NCBI GenBank assembly: GCA_013695005.1
Contig: JACDBJ010000239.1
Coordinates: forward strand, 1-7,071
Origin: Pseudonocardiales bacterium
Lineage (GTDB): Bacteria; Actinomycetota; Actinomycetes; Mycobacteriales; Pseudonocardiaceae
Direction of reading: 5' to 3'
Length of the DNA: 7,071 bases
Shown here piece by piece: positions 1 through 5,635 of this stretch (position 1 is the stretch's first letter; every line of letters begins with the position of its first letter). A program made the translations under genes and the position numbers. Below the pieces are notes generated by a model, which was given only the letters and a program-made list of their open reading frames with translations, made no database searches and was not told the DNA's origin.

Positions 1-1475
1 AACCTGGTCTGACCGTTGTCGACAGCTGCGCCCATCGAGCCGGAGGCATCGAGGGCGAGCAGCACGCGACCCTGCCGGTGGGCGAGGTCGTATTGCCGCA
101 TCGCCGCGCGCAGTGCCTCCAGAGGAACTGGGTCGTCCTTGACCGTGGCGCCGGGCAATACGCCGTTCTGCTCACTCAGCGGGTCGCGAATCGTGACCCC
201 ATTCGGGCGAAGTCCGACCGCCAGCAACGTCTGCTGGCCGTCGTCGCTGACCAGCCAATCGCCGAAGCGCGCCGCAGCGCGTCCCTGGCTGGCATCACTC
301 CACGAGAGGCGAGCGAACCGTATGTCGAGACCACGCGTGTCCGACGGGTAGAAGGCCTTCAACTGTTCCTGGCTCGACAGCCGGCCGGTGCCCGCTGCGC
401 AGCGCCCGCCCAACGGAGCTCCGGTGTTGAACCGCAGCACGGCCTGCTCGGAGACGATCATGGAGTTGCGCGGTGGCGTCAGCTCCCGCTGGCGGCACAA
501 CATGGCGAGGCCGTCACCGAGGGGGTAGTCGTCGCGGTCCAGCGTCCGACCGATCAGCTGTTCGATGGCCCGCGCGCGGGGCTGGTCGGCGGGCTGGTCG
601 ATCCCGTAGAGCAGGGCGGTGGCGAGCTCACCCGTTGAAGACGTGGTGGGTCGGGTCGTAGCACGCCTCGATCGGTTCGGCTGGCCTTGTCGAATGTCTC
701 TGCCCAGTTACCCGGGCGCTGGGTGCCCAGCGCAGCCACCGTCGCACGGTCGGCCGTGGCCAACACCAGCGGTGACGACGCCACCGAGTACTCCTCGGCA
801 ATCGGGCTCGGAGTGGCCGTCTTGTCGACCTCTGAACCGGATTCCCTGAGCCAGACGTCCGGGCGCGGTCCGAGATCGCGAAGGTGCTCGTTGGACCACT
901 TGCTCGCCATCGCCTGCGAGACCTTCTGGGGCGATCCGGCGTAGACGTACATGTGGACTGCAGGGCAGCCGTGGTTGGAGGTCGCGGTCTGGAGCTCGTA
1001 ACGGTTCGCAAGTTGCTGTGCAGCGTCGATCCCGTCCGGTGAGCTGAGCACCCGCAGCTCGGTGGCCTGCGGGCAGCCAAACCACGAGATCGAGGTCTCC
1101 TGGATCTCGTCGGCGATGTGGGGAAAGCCGCGCCTAGGACCACCCCGATCGCCAGCGTGATCGCCGCTACCAGCCGATGCTCACGGATGTATTTGCGCAG
1201 CCTGTCTATCCAGCGCGGCTTCCTGGGGATCGGCAGGCCGAACTCGAGGACGGCCAGGATGATCGCTCCGGTAACTCCGATGGTCGCATTGACCCACGGC
1301 GGTAGTGACAGACCGAACTGCTGCAGGGCGAGGTTGCCGAACACGAAGCCGAGCACGAGCCCGAGCCACTCGACGAGTGGTGCGCGCTGCTGCCTGCCGT
1401 CCTTTGTGTCCGGTTTCGGTGTGTCCGGTTGCTGCGTTTGCCGTCCCCCGAACAGTCGGTTGAACGGTACGTCAC
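1..1475 (-). pseudogene. Frameshifted substrate-binding + VWA domain membrane protein (C-terminus beyond window)
   Basis: A continuous protein can be read on the minus strand only by changing frame several times. The N-terminal part has three hydrophobic segments (around 1380-1310, 1300-1235 and 1180-1125), so it is probably membrane anchored. Next comes an extracytoplasmic domain starting HIADEIQETSISWFGCPQAT, resembling the bacterial solute-binding domain (SBP_bac_11 type) seen in actinobacterial proteins, continuing through NWAETFDKASRT and CYDPTHHVFN. It ends with the start of a VWA domain: LLALDASGSMGAA, with the metal-binding DASGS at 36-50. Frame changes fall at the G run 1120-1123 (apparent loss of one base), near 664-668 (one extra base), at 631-633 (one extra base), and probably at the C run 1445-1449 (loss of one base). 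The last would connect a GTG at 1475, preceded by AAAAGG eight bases upstream, to the rest. Between these points the reading is clean and free of stops, so decay is recent or the indels are sequencing errors. The family's function is unknown; VWA domains usually mediate metal-dependent protein binding. Confidence 0.82.
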
Positions 1476-1515
1476 AGATCGTGCCTTTTGTGTTACTCCG
1501 TAGTAGACGCGGCGA

Positions 1516-1956
1516 TCAGGCGACGGCGTCGGCGAGCGCGACCAGCAGCTCGCGCAGCTCGTCACGGCGCGACGCTGACAGCCGGTGCGTGATCCGGGCG
1601 ACCACCTGACCGCCTTGCGGCGCGAGCTGAACCAGCACCCGGCGGCGGTCGTCGGGATCGGTGAAGCGCCGCGCGAGCTCGTCGGCGACCAGCCGGTTCA
1701 CGACCCTGGTCGCGGTGGGCGCGGGGACACCGGTGCGCTCGGCTATCTCGCCCATGCTGCGGCCGCCGCCACGCGCCAGCAGCAGCAGGACCCGCCAACC
1801 CTCTCGGCTGACGCCCTCGGCGCTGGTGGCCGGAAGGACAGTCGCGTCGACAGCACGATCAACCTGATCAAGCAGCTCGACGAGCTCCACGGCGGTCGCG
1901 GGGGAGTCCATTAGCTGCCCGGATGCCGCCGAAGTCGGGCGCGATGTGACAGACAC
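1516..1956 (-). CDS. MarR-family winged-helix transcriptional regulator
   Basis: A small dimeric DNA-binding regulator of the MarR family. The segment GWRVLLLLARGGGRSMGEIAERTGVPAPTATRVVNRLVADELARR, read in two pieces, carries the winged helix-turn-helix: SMGEIAERTGVPAPTATRVV is the helix-turn-helix and the wing follows with FTDPDDRRRVLVQLAP, where the D-x-x-D-R-R pattern is the family's hallmark. Flanking helices (AVELVELLDQVDRAVDATVL at the N-terminus, RRDELRELLVALADAVA at the end) would form the dimer interface. I chose the GTG at 1956 (146 residues, the usual family length) because a TAGAGT -10-like hexamer sits eight bases upstream, suggesting a leaderless transcript. The ATG at 1911 (131 residues) is the alternative and has no clear Shine-Dalgarno sequence. 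It lies 67 bp downstream of the MDR oxidoreductase and 40 bp upstream of the broken VWA gene, all on one strand. The ligand is unknown; control of the oxidoreductase is possible but not shown. Confidence 0.9.
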   Translation of the reverse strand: MSVTSRPTSAASGQLMDSPATAVELVELLDQVDRAVDATVLPATSAEGVSREGWRVLLLLARGGGRSMGEIAERTGVPAPTATRVVNRLVADELARRFTDPDDRRRVLVQLAPQGGQVVARITHRLSASRRDELRELLVALADAVA

Positions 1957-1964
1957 GTTAATCG

Positions 1965-1970
1965 ACTCTA
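1965..1970 (-). promoter_or_regulatory. Candidate -10 element of a leaderless MarR-gene promoter
   Basis: On the minus strand TAGAGT fits the actinobacterial -10 pattern TANNNT and lies eight bases before the GTG at 1956, the spacing expected if transcription begins at the start codon. The surrounding CGATTAAC is AT-rich against a GC-rich background. No convincing -35 box is visible. CACGT at 1954-1958 and ACGTG at 1970-1974 form a short inverted repeat around it, which could be a site for autoregulation, but this is weak. Confidence 0.4.
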
Positions 1971-2023
1971 CGTGCCGACCCGGCGATTTGCTGATCCATC
2001 CACAGCCCGGGTGGCCCGGCCGC

Positions 2024-2989
2024 CTAGCGCGTAAGGACGATCTTCCCGGCCGTGTCACCGTCCATCATGGCTTGCATGGCCTCGCCGGCCCGCCGCATCG
2101 GAAGCTCCAGCCCGATCTCCGGCTCGATCCCGGCGGCCTCGACGAAGGCCAGCAGGTCGCGCAGCTCGTCACGGCTGCCCATCGTGGAGCCGACGACACG
2201 GAGCTGCTGGAAGAACAGCCGGCGCAGGTCGGCACTCGGGTCGGGGCCGCTCGTCGCGCCGCAGCAGACGATCACACCGCCCGGCTTGAGCGCCCGCATC
2301 GAGTGCGGCCACGTCGCGTCGCCGACCGACTCGAACACCCCGTCGACCCGCTCGGGCAGGCGCTGACCGGGCTCGAACGTGGCATGTGCGCCGAGCTTGT
2401 CGGCCAGTGCGCGCTTGTCCTCGGTGCGGCCGGTGACCCAGACCCGCATCCCCGCCGCCCGCCCGAGTTGGATCAGCGCGGTGGACACCCCGCCGGATGC
2501 GCCCTGCACCAGCATCGTCTGGCCGGCCCGCAGCCCGGAGCGGGTGCACAGCATCCGGTAGGCGGTCAGCCATGCGGTGCCCATGCACGCCGCCTGTGCC
2601 CAGGACAGACCGGCGGGCTTGGGCACCGCGTTGCGGGCTGGCACGACGACGGCGTCGGCGAACGTGCCTTGGTAGCCCTCGGTGAGCAGCTTGCGCTTCG
2701 GGTCGAGCGTCTCGTCGGCGGTGTTCGCGGCGTCGGCGATCACGGGGTACAGCACGACCTCGGTGCCGTCCTCGAGGGTGCCGGCGCCGTCGCAGCCCAG
2801 GATCATCGGGAACTGCTCCGGCGTGATGCCGACGCCTCGCAGGGTCCAGATGTCGTGCATGTTCAGGCTGGTCGCGCTGACCTGCACCAGCACCCAGCCC
2901 TGCGGGGTCTCCGGCTCAGGGCGTTCACCCACCACGAGGGCGGCGAGTGGATCGTCGGGGGCTGGATGGTCGGCATAGACGGCGAACAT
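2024..2989 (-). CDS. Zinc-independent MDR-family (quinone oxidoreductase-like) NAD(P)H oxidoreductase
   Basis: A 321-residue medium-chain dehydrogenase/reductase. The N-terminal GroES-like domain contains SATSLNMHDIWTLRG (residues 38-52) and GCDGAGTLEDGTEV (65-78). The Rossmann domain has the nucleotide-binding loop VQGASGGVSTALIQLGRAAG (161-180), followed by the GRT...K region that contacts the cofactor phosphate in NADPH-dependent members. Zinc ligands of alcohol dehydrogenases are missing: the catalytic Cys position is Asn (N43), the GHE motif is GCD, and the structural-zinc Cys cluster is replaced by DETLDPKRKLLTEG. This points to the QOR-like branch, which reduces quinones, enals or similar compounds; the actual substrate cannot be told. 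The start at 2989 fits the domain boundary and is preceded by TATCTT and a six-base gap, as in leaderless genes. The frame is open upstream to 3373 but that part is antisense to the RNase operon and has no MDR character. Confidence 0.92.
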   Translation of the reverse strand: MFAVYADHPAPDDPLAALVVGERPEPETPQGWVLVQVSATSLNMHDIWTLRGVGITPEQFPMILGCDGAGTLEDGTEVVLYPVIADAANTADETLDPKRKLLTEGYQGTFADAVVVPARNAVPKPAGLSWAQAACMGTAWLTAYRMLCTRSGLRAGQTMLVQGASGGVSTALIQLGRAAGMRVWVTGRTEDKRALADKLGAHATFEPGQRLPERVDGVFESVGDATWPHSMRALKPGGVIVCCGATSGPDPSADLRRLFFQQLRVVGSTMGSRDELRDLLAFVEAAGIEPEIGLELPMRRAGEAMQAMMDGDTAGKIVLTR

Positions 2990-2995
2990 GCCGGA

Positions 2996-3001
2996 AAGAT
3001 A
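2996..3001 (-). promoter_or_regulatory. Candidate -10 element of the leaderless MDR oxidoreductase promoter
   Basis: On the minus strand TATCTT matches TANNNT and ends six bases before the ATG at 2989; there is no Shine-Dalgarno sequence. The spacer to the divergent gene is only 44 bp. ACATGC (2986-2991) and GCATGT (3006-3011) form a 6-bp inverted repeat around this element, which may be chance. Confidence 0.5.
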
Positions 3002-3019
3002 ACCCGCATGTCCGGCGAC

Positions 3020-3025
3020 TACTCT
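3020..3025 (+). promoter_or_regulatory. Candidate -10 element for the RNase-barstar operon
   Basis: TACTCT fits TANNNT and lies eight bases before the GTG at 3034, which lacks a Shine-Dalgarno sequence, so a leaderless transcript is likely. No good -35 is seen. This would be the only obvious promoter for the three overlapping genes that follow. Confidence 0.4.
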
Positions 3026-3033
3026 CGCTAGCC

Positions 3034-3219
3034 GTGCGCTGGCTCGTCGACTGGTGGGACTCCGTGGAGCTGTGGGTGACCCAGCTCGGGTTCCCGTTCC
3101 AGGTCGCGCTCGCGATCGTCGTGCTGCTCCCGCTGTGTTGGGCGGGTGCCGCGGTGGCGGACCGGACCACGGAGGCGCTGACCGCCTGGTGGTCGCATCG
3201 CGGGACGGGTGGCCGATGA
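3034..3219 (+). CDS. Small single-pass membrane protein, first gene of the RNase-barstar operon
   Basis: A 61-residue protein of no family I recognise. It has a tryptophan-rich amphipathic start (VRWLVDWWDSVELWVTQLG), one hydrophobic segment at about residues 22-42 (FQVALAIVVLLPLCWAGAAV), and a short polar tail with another WW pair and basic end. The Trp residues at both ends are typical of a membrane interface. The only start that excludes low-complexity Arg-rich sequence antisense to the MDR gene is the GTG at 3034; CTA and CTG codons before it are not usual starts. Its stop overlaps the RNase ATG in an ATGA motif, so the two are translationally coupled. That coupling implies a role tied to the RNase, such as export, anchoring or membrane protection, but this is inference from position only. 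Confidence 0.75.
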   Translation: MRWLVDWWDSVELWVTQLGFPFQVALAIVVLLPLCWAGAAVADRTTEALTAWWSHRGTGGR

Positions 3220-3698
3220 CAAAGCGTGCACAGCGGATGGTTGCCATCGGGCTTGCGGTGCTGCTGATGCTCGGCGGGCTTGCCTTCGCCGTGAACAGCA
3301 TCGTCGGGGCCTCGGCTGACCCGGCACCCAACACGGCGCAAGCCCCGGTGGCGACGGGCTGCGTGATCGTCACGGCCGACGTACCGGGCGCCGAGGAGTC
3401 CGGGCTGCGGACACAGCCGCTGTGCGCTCTCCCGCCAGAGGCGGCCGTCGTCGGGCAGGCGATACAGGCGGGCGGGCCGTTTCGCTACCAGCAAGACGGG
3501 GCAACGTTCCGCAACGCAGAGCAGCTGCTTCCCAGCAAGAAGCTGGGCTACTACCGGGAGTACACCGTGCCGACACCGGGCAGTGACGACCGTGGGGCCA
3601 GGCGCCTAGTCGCCGGTTCCGGCGGGGAGTTCTACTACACCGCAGATCACTACGAGAGCTTCGTCGTCGTGGACGTCAGGGCCACCGGCAATGGCTGA
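3216..3698 (+). CDS. Secreted guanyl-specific ribonuclease, RNase Sa/barnase family
   Basis: A 160-residue extracellular RNase that should cleave RNA after guanosine. Residues 9-30 are a hydrophobic signal or anchor segment, with a possible signal peptidase site after ASA (residue 34), followed by a Pro/Ala-rich linker. The catalytic domain spans about 68-154 and aligns with Streptomyces RNase Sa from memory: ALPPEA (71-76), GGPFRYQQDG (86-95), guanine-binding FRNAEQLLP (98-106), GYYREYTVPTPG (111-122), RGARR (126-130), DHYESF (144-149). The catalytic residues are E115, R126, R130 and H145, equivalent to E54, R65, R69 and H85 of RNase Sa, with matching spacing apart from one residue fewer before the His. 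Odd points: the Arg between the base-binding Asn and Glu is Ala (A101), and the Sa disulfide partner near the C-terminus is absent; C49 and C70 may pair instead. It overlaps the upstream gene by four bases and its inhibitor gene by eight. Confidence 0.93.
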   Translation: MTKRAQRMVAIGLAVLLMLGGLAFAVNSIVGASADPAPNTAQAPVATGCVIVTADVPGAEESGLRTQPLCALPPEAAVVGQAIQAGGPFRYQQDGATFRNAEQLLPSKKLGYYREYTVPTPGSDDRGARRLVAGSGGEFYYTADHYESFVVVDVRATGNG

Positions 3699-4017
3699 GC
3701 CGGTGACGACGGGCACGATCGACGGCCGCCGCGCCCCGAGCAAGAAGGCCGTGCTGCTGGCCGCCGGCCACGCGCTGCAGTTCCCCGACTGGTACGGCGC
3801 CAACCTCGACGCGCTGAACGACGCGCTGAACGACCTGTCCTGGCTGCCGCCCGGTGAGGTCGAGCTGGTGTGGACGCACCCGGAGGCGTTCCGGCTGGCC
3901 GACCCGCAGGGCTACCAGGCCGTGCTGGACACCATCCGCGCCGCCGAGAAGGCCAGCGAGCATGGCGACCGCCCGCTGCGACTCAGGATGATCGCCCGTC
4001 CGCCGGGGCCCCGGTAG
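3691..4017 (+). CDS. Barstar-family ribonuclease inhibitor (immunity protein)
   Basis: A 108-residue cytoplasmic inhibitor that binds its cognate RNase tightly and protects the producing cell. The core FPDWYGANLDALNDALNDL (31-49) matches barstar's PEYYGENLDALWDCL; D40 and D44 correspond to barstar D35 and D39, the key residues inserted into the RNase active site. Barstar's W38 is N43 here, as in many actinobacterial members. The C-terminal part, with YQAVLDTIRAAEKASEHGDR, is the expected helix before the last strand LRLRMIA. The ATG at 3691 lies inside the RNase gene, overlapping its stop by eight bases, so toxin and inhibitor are made from one message. The 3' end overlaps the convergent enoyl-CoA hydratase gene by 35 bp. 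Identification rests on motif and on pairing with the RNase. Confidence 0.94.
   Translation: MAEPVTTGTIDGRRAPSKKAVLLAAGHALQFPDWYGANLDALNDALNDLSWLPPGEVELVWTHPEAFRLADPQGYQAVLDTIRAAEKASEHGDRPLRLRMIARPPGPR
3808..3831 (+). repeat. Tandem 12-bp repeat inside the barstar gene
   Basis: GACGCGCTGAAC occurs twice in a row, followed by a further GAC, and encodes DALN-DALN-D. It includes the codons for the two interface aspartates D40 and D44. The same amino acid pattern (DAL-x-D) exists in barstar, so the identity may reflect codon choice rather than a recent duplication. Confidence 0.6.
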
Positions 4018-4765
4018 GCGCTGCCCACTGTGGGGGGCGCTTCTCGGCGAAGGCCAGCATGCCCTCCCGTGCCTCGTCACCGGCGAAGGACGCCGCGGAC
4101 AGTGCGCCCAGCCGGCTCAGCTCCTCGGCGATCGAGGAGCGCAGCAGCTGCTTGGTCGACGCGACGGCTCCGGGTGCGGCGAGCAGCAGAGCGTCGACAT
4201 AGCGGCGGACCTCCGCGTCGAGCCGCTCCGCTGGGACCGCACTGTTGACCAGCCCGATGGCCGCGGCCCTCGCGGCGTCGAACACCTCGCCGGTCAGGAA
4301 CAGCTCGTGCGCGGCGTGCGGCAGCATCCGGGGGAGCAGCGTCGCTGAGATGACGGCCGGCGTGACCCCGAGCCTGACCTCGGTGAAGGCGAACGTCACG
4401 TCGAGCGCCGCGACCACGACGTCGGCCGCGGCGAGCAGGCCGACACCGCCCGCCCGTGCCGGCCCGGCCAGCGCGGCGACCACCGGCGTCGGTGAGGTCC
4501 AGATCCGCTCGAGTACCGCGGCGATCTCGCCGACAGCCCGATCGGCGCCGCCGGCCGCGACCTCCTTCAGGTCCAGGCCCGCGCAGAAGACCGGCCCGCT
4601 GTGGCCGAGCACGATCACGCGGATGCTGTCGTCGTCGATGGCGGTGGCCAGGTGCGCGGCGAGGTCACCGCGCACCTCGGCGGACAGCGCGTTGCGGTTG
4701 GCCGGCGAGTCCAGCGTGATCGTCGCGACGCCGGCGGCGACGCCGAGGTGCACGAGCTCGGTCAT
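3983..4765 (-). CDS. Enoyl-CoA hydratase/isomerase family protein (LiuC/EchA-like)
   Basis: A 260-residue crotonase-fold protein acting on acyl-CoA thioesters. The oxyanion-hole motifs are FCAGLDLKEV (60-69) and GPARAGGVGLL (101-111), whose backbone amides at A62 and about G106 would hold the thioester. Of the two catalytic glutamates of rat enoyl-CoA hydratase, the second is present (E129 in FAFTEVRLG), while the first (E144 in rat) is glycine here (G109), exactly 20 residues earlier as expected. The run EVRLGVTPAVISATLLPRML resembles LiuC-type methylglutaconyl-CoA hydratases and many unassigned actinobacterial EchA proteins, which share this loss, so the substrate is open. It follows the ICMT-like gene by 22 bp on the same strand, likely within the TetR-controlled operon. 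A TACCGT seven bases before the ATG could be an internal leaderless promoter. Confidence 0.93.
   Translation of the reverse strand: MTELVHLGVAAGVATITLDSPANRNALSAEVRGDLAAHLATAIDDDSIRVIVLGHSGPVFCAGLDLKEVAAGGADRAVGEIAAVLERIWTSPTPVVAALAGPARAGGVGLLAAADVVVAALDVTFAFTEVRLGVTPAVISATLLPRMLPHAAHELFLTGEVFDAARAAAIGLVNSAVPAERLDAEVRRYVDALLLAAPGAVASTKQLLRSSIAEELSRLGALSAASFAGDEAREGMLAFAEKRPPQWAAPTGAPADGRSS
4003..4014. repeat. Perfect 12-bp GC palindrome in the convergent gene overlap
   Basis: CCGGGGCCCCGG is self-complementary and lies within the last codons shared by the barstar gene and the opposing enoyl-CoA hydratase gene. A hairpin could form in transcripts from both strands, but there is no T-run after it, so calling it a terminator would go beyond the evidence. 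Confidence 0.5.
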
Positions 4766-4787
4766 GCCGCCGACGGTAGCGAGCCGG

Positions 4788-5267
4788 TCACAGCCAACGG
4801 CGGACCCGCGCCCGGTACTCGGTGTACTCGGCGCCGAAGCGCTGCGCCAGGTACCGCTCCTCTGGCCGGATCACCACGAGCCGCACCGCCACCAGCGCGA
4901 GCGGCAATGGGATCAGCGGCCACCACGAGTCCAGCAGGAGCGTGCCGCCGAGGTAGGCGATCGCGAGACCGGTGTACATGGGATTGCGGGAGATCCGGTA
5001 CATACCGGTGGTGACGAGGGCGGACACCGGATGGTGCGGCACGATCGTCGTGCGGTGCCGGATCACGCCGAAGATGGCGCTCCACGCAAGGCCGAGGCCG
5101 GCGATCACTACCAGCGCCCCAACGACCGTCGTCACCGGCCGCCCGTCGATCTCCCACGGCAGCACGCGGTTCAGCACGTAGCCCATGGCGAATGCCGCGA
5201 TGTAGTACACCGGCGGCGGGATCGGAAAGACCCGGGCACCGGCCTCGCGGGCGGCCGTGGCGGTCAT
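4788..5267 (-). CDS. ICMT/PEMT-like membrane methyltransferase
   Basis: A 159-residue integral membrane protein of the isoprenylcysteine carboxyl methyltransferase-like family, which uses S-adenosylmethionine to methylate lipids or other small molecules at the membrane. Hydrophobic segments lie at about 19-36, 45-66, 101-117 and 117-133. The family signature is clear: GMYRISRNPMYTG (88-100) and RPEERYLAQRFGAEYTEY (134-151), ending with RARVRRWL. The RNPMY and EE pairs form the cofactor pocket in structurally known relatives. Bacteria have no prenylated CaaX proteins in the usual sense, so the substrate is unknown. The ATG at 5265-5267 overlaps the stop of the upstream ABM-like gene (ATGA), indicating translational coupling; sequence further upstream in this frame is Arg-rich shadow of the neighbour. 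With its neighbours it is probably under the divergent TetR regulator. Confidence 0.92.
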   Translation of the reverse strand: MTATAAREAGARVFPIPPPVYYIAAFAMGYVLNRVLPWEIDGRPVTTVVGALVVIAGLGLAWSAIFGVIRHRTTIVPHHPVSALVTTGMYRISRNPMYTGLAIAYLGGTLLLDSWWPLIPLPLALVAVRLVVIRPEERYLAQRFGAEYTEYRARVRRWL

Positions 5268-5572
5268 GGCGCGATTCCTTCCGGGATCAACGCGCCGCGA
5301 GCGTCGATGACCTCGAGGCGATTCTGTGTCGGCTCGCCCTGTGGGCGCTCGCCACCGAACGCACGGTCCACGGCGGGGTGAACGCGCTCGTCGAAGGCCT
5401 TGCCGCACAGCTCCTTGGACTCCCACACCTCGATGTAGCGAAGACCTCCGTCCTCGCGGCGGACGCACAGGTGCAGCAGTGATCCGGCGAGCGGCTCGGA
5501 GCCGATTTCCTCGATGACCTTCCAGTACAGGTCCTCGTCGATCGGGACGTCCTGAATGTAGGCGTACACCAT
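5264..5572 (-). CDS. Small dimeric alpha-beta-barrel protein (ABM-like)
   Basis: A 102-residue cytoplasmic protein that looks like the ferredoxin-like dimeric alpha-beta barrel fold of antibiotic biosynthesis monooxygenase (ABM) and related domains. Visible features are a first strand MVYAYIQDVPIDEDLYWKVI, a central pair of strands LLHLCVRREDGGLRYIEVWE, where the strand-turn-strand with IEVWES is typical, and a helix SKELCGKAFDERVHPAVDRA. Such proteins include cofactor-free oxygenases and proteins of unknown role; no catalytic residues can be assigned. The ATG at 5572 is supported by a strong Shine-Dalgarno GGAGG. It is the first gene of the operon reading towards the ICMT-like and enoyl-CoA hydratase genes, and lies directly across the operator from the TetR gene. 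Confidence 0.8.
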   Translation of the reverse strand: MVYAYIQDVPIDEDLYWKVIEEIGSEPLAGSLLHLCVRREDGGLRYIEVWESKELCGKAFDERVHPAVDRAFGGERPQGEPTQNRLEVIDARGALIPEGIAP

Positions 5573-5576
5573 GGTT

Positions 5577-5581
5577 CCTCC
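5577..5581 (-). promoter_or_regulatory. Shine-Dalgarno site of the ABM-like gene
   Basis: On the minus strand GGAGG lies four bases before the ATG at 5572, within GAGGGAGGAACC. It is the strongest ribosome-binding site in the window and fixes the start of this gene, in contrast to the leaderless-looking genes around it. Confidence 0.8.
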
Positions 5582-5589
5582 CTCGATAG

Positions 5590-5614
5590 TTCGTCCGAAC
5601 TAGCTTCGGACGAA
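5590..5614. promoter_or_regulatory. Perfect inverted repeat, probable TetR operator
   Basis: TTCGTCCGAA (5590-5599), a CTAGC spacer and TTCGGACGAA (5605-5614) form a perfect 10+10 bp inverted repeat. Each arm is itself a small palindrome of the form TTCG-N2-CGAA, with centres 15 bp apart, so two regulator dimers could bind. It sits between the TetR gene and the divergent ABM-like operon, eight bases upstream of the latter's Shine-Dalgarno site and overlapping where the TetR gene's -35 would be. Binding would therefore repress both directions. The assignment is inferred from position and symmetry; TetR regulators commonly act this way on adjacent divergent genes. Confidence 0.85.
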
Positions 5615-5620
5615 TATGAC

Positions 5621-5626
5621 TAAGAT
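5621..5626 (+). promoter_or_regulatory. Candidate -10 element of the tetR-type gene
   Basis: TAAGAT fits TANNNT and ends nine bases before the ATG at 5636. It follows directly after the operator, so repressor binding would block the promoter. If this is the -10, the upstream ATG at 5627 would not be transcribed. Confidence 0.45.
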
Positions 5627-5635
5627 ATGGAGCCG

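Noticed and set aside
78..638. Plus-strand open frame of 186 codons
   Set aside because: It is antisense to the substrate-binding/VWA reading, which has recognisable motifs; this frame has none.
628..1120. C-terminal part of the 628-1356 minus frame as a real protein
   Set aside because: After residue ~80 it turns into Arg/Ser-rich sequence, while the neighbouring frame has the coherent substrate-binding domain, showing a frameshift rather than a real end.
1946..3031. Long plus-strand open frame (361 codons) opposite the MDR gene
   Set aside because: It is rich in His, Arg, Gly and Pro with no domain; a typical shadow of a GC-rich gene. The opposite strand encodes a clear MDR enzyme.
2990..3373. 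Extension of the MDR gene upstream to 3373
   Set aside because: The extra sequence is low-complexity, antisense to the membrane protein and RNase genes, and the MDR fold starts at 2989.
5268..5468. N-terminal extension of the ICMT-like protein
   Set aside because: It is Arg-rich sequence out of frame within the ABM-like gene; the ATGA overlap at 5264-5267 gives a natural start.
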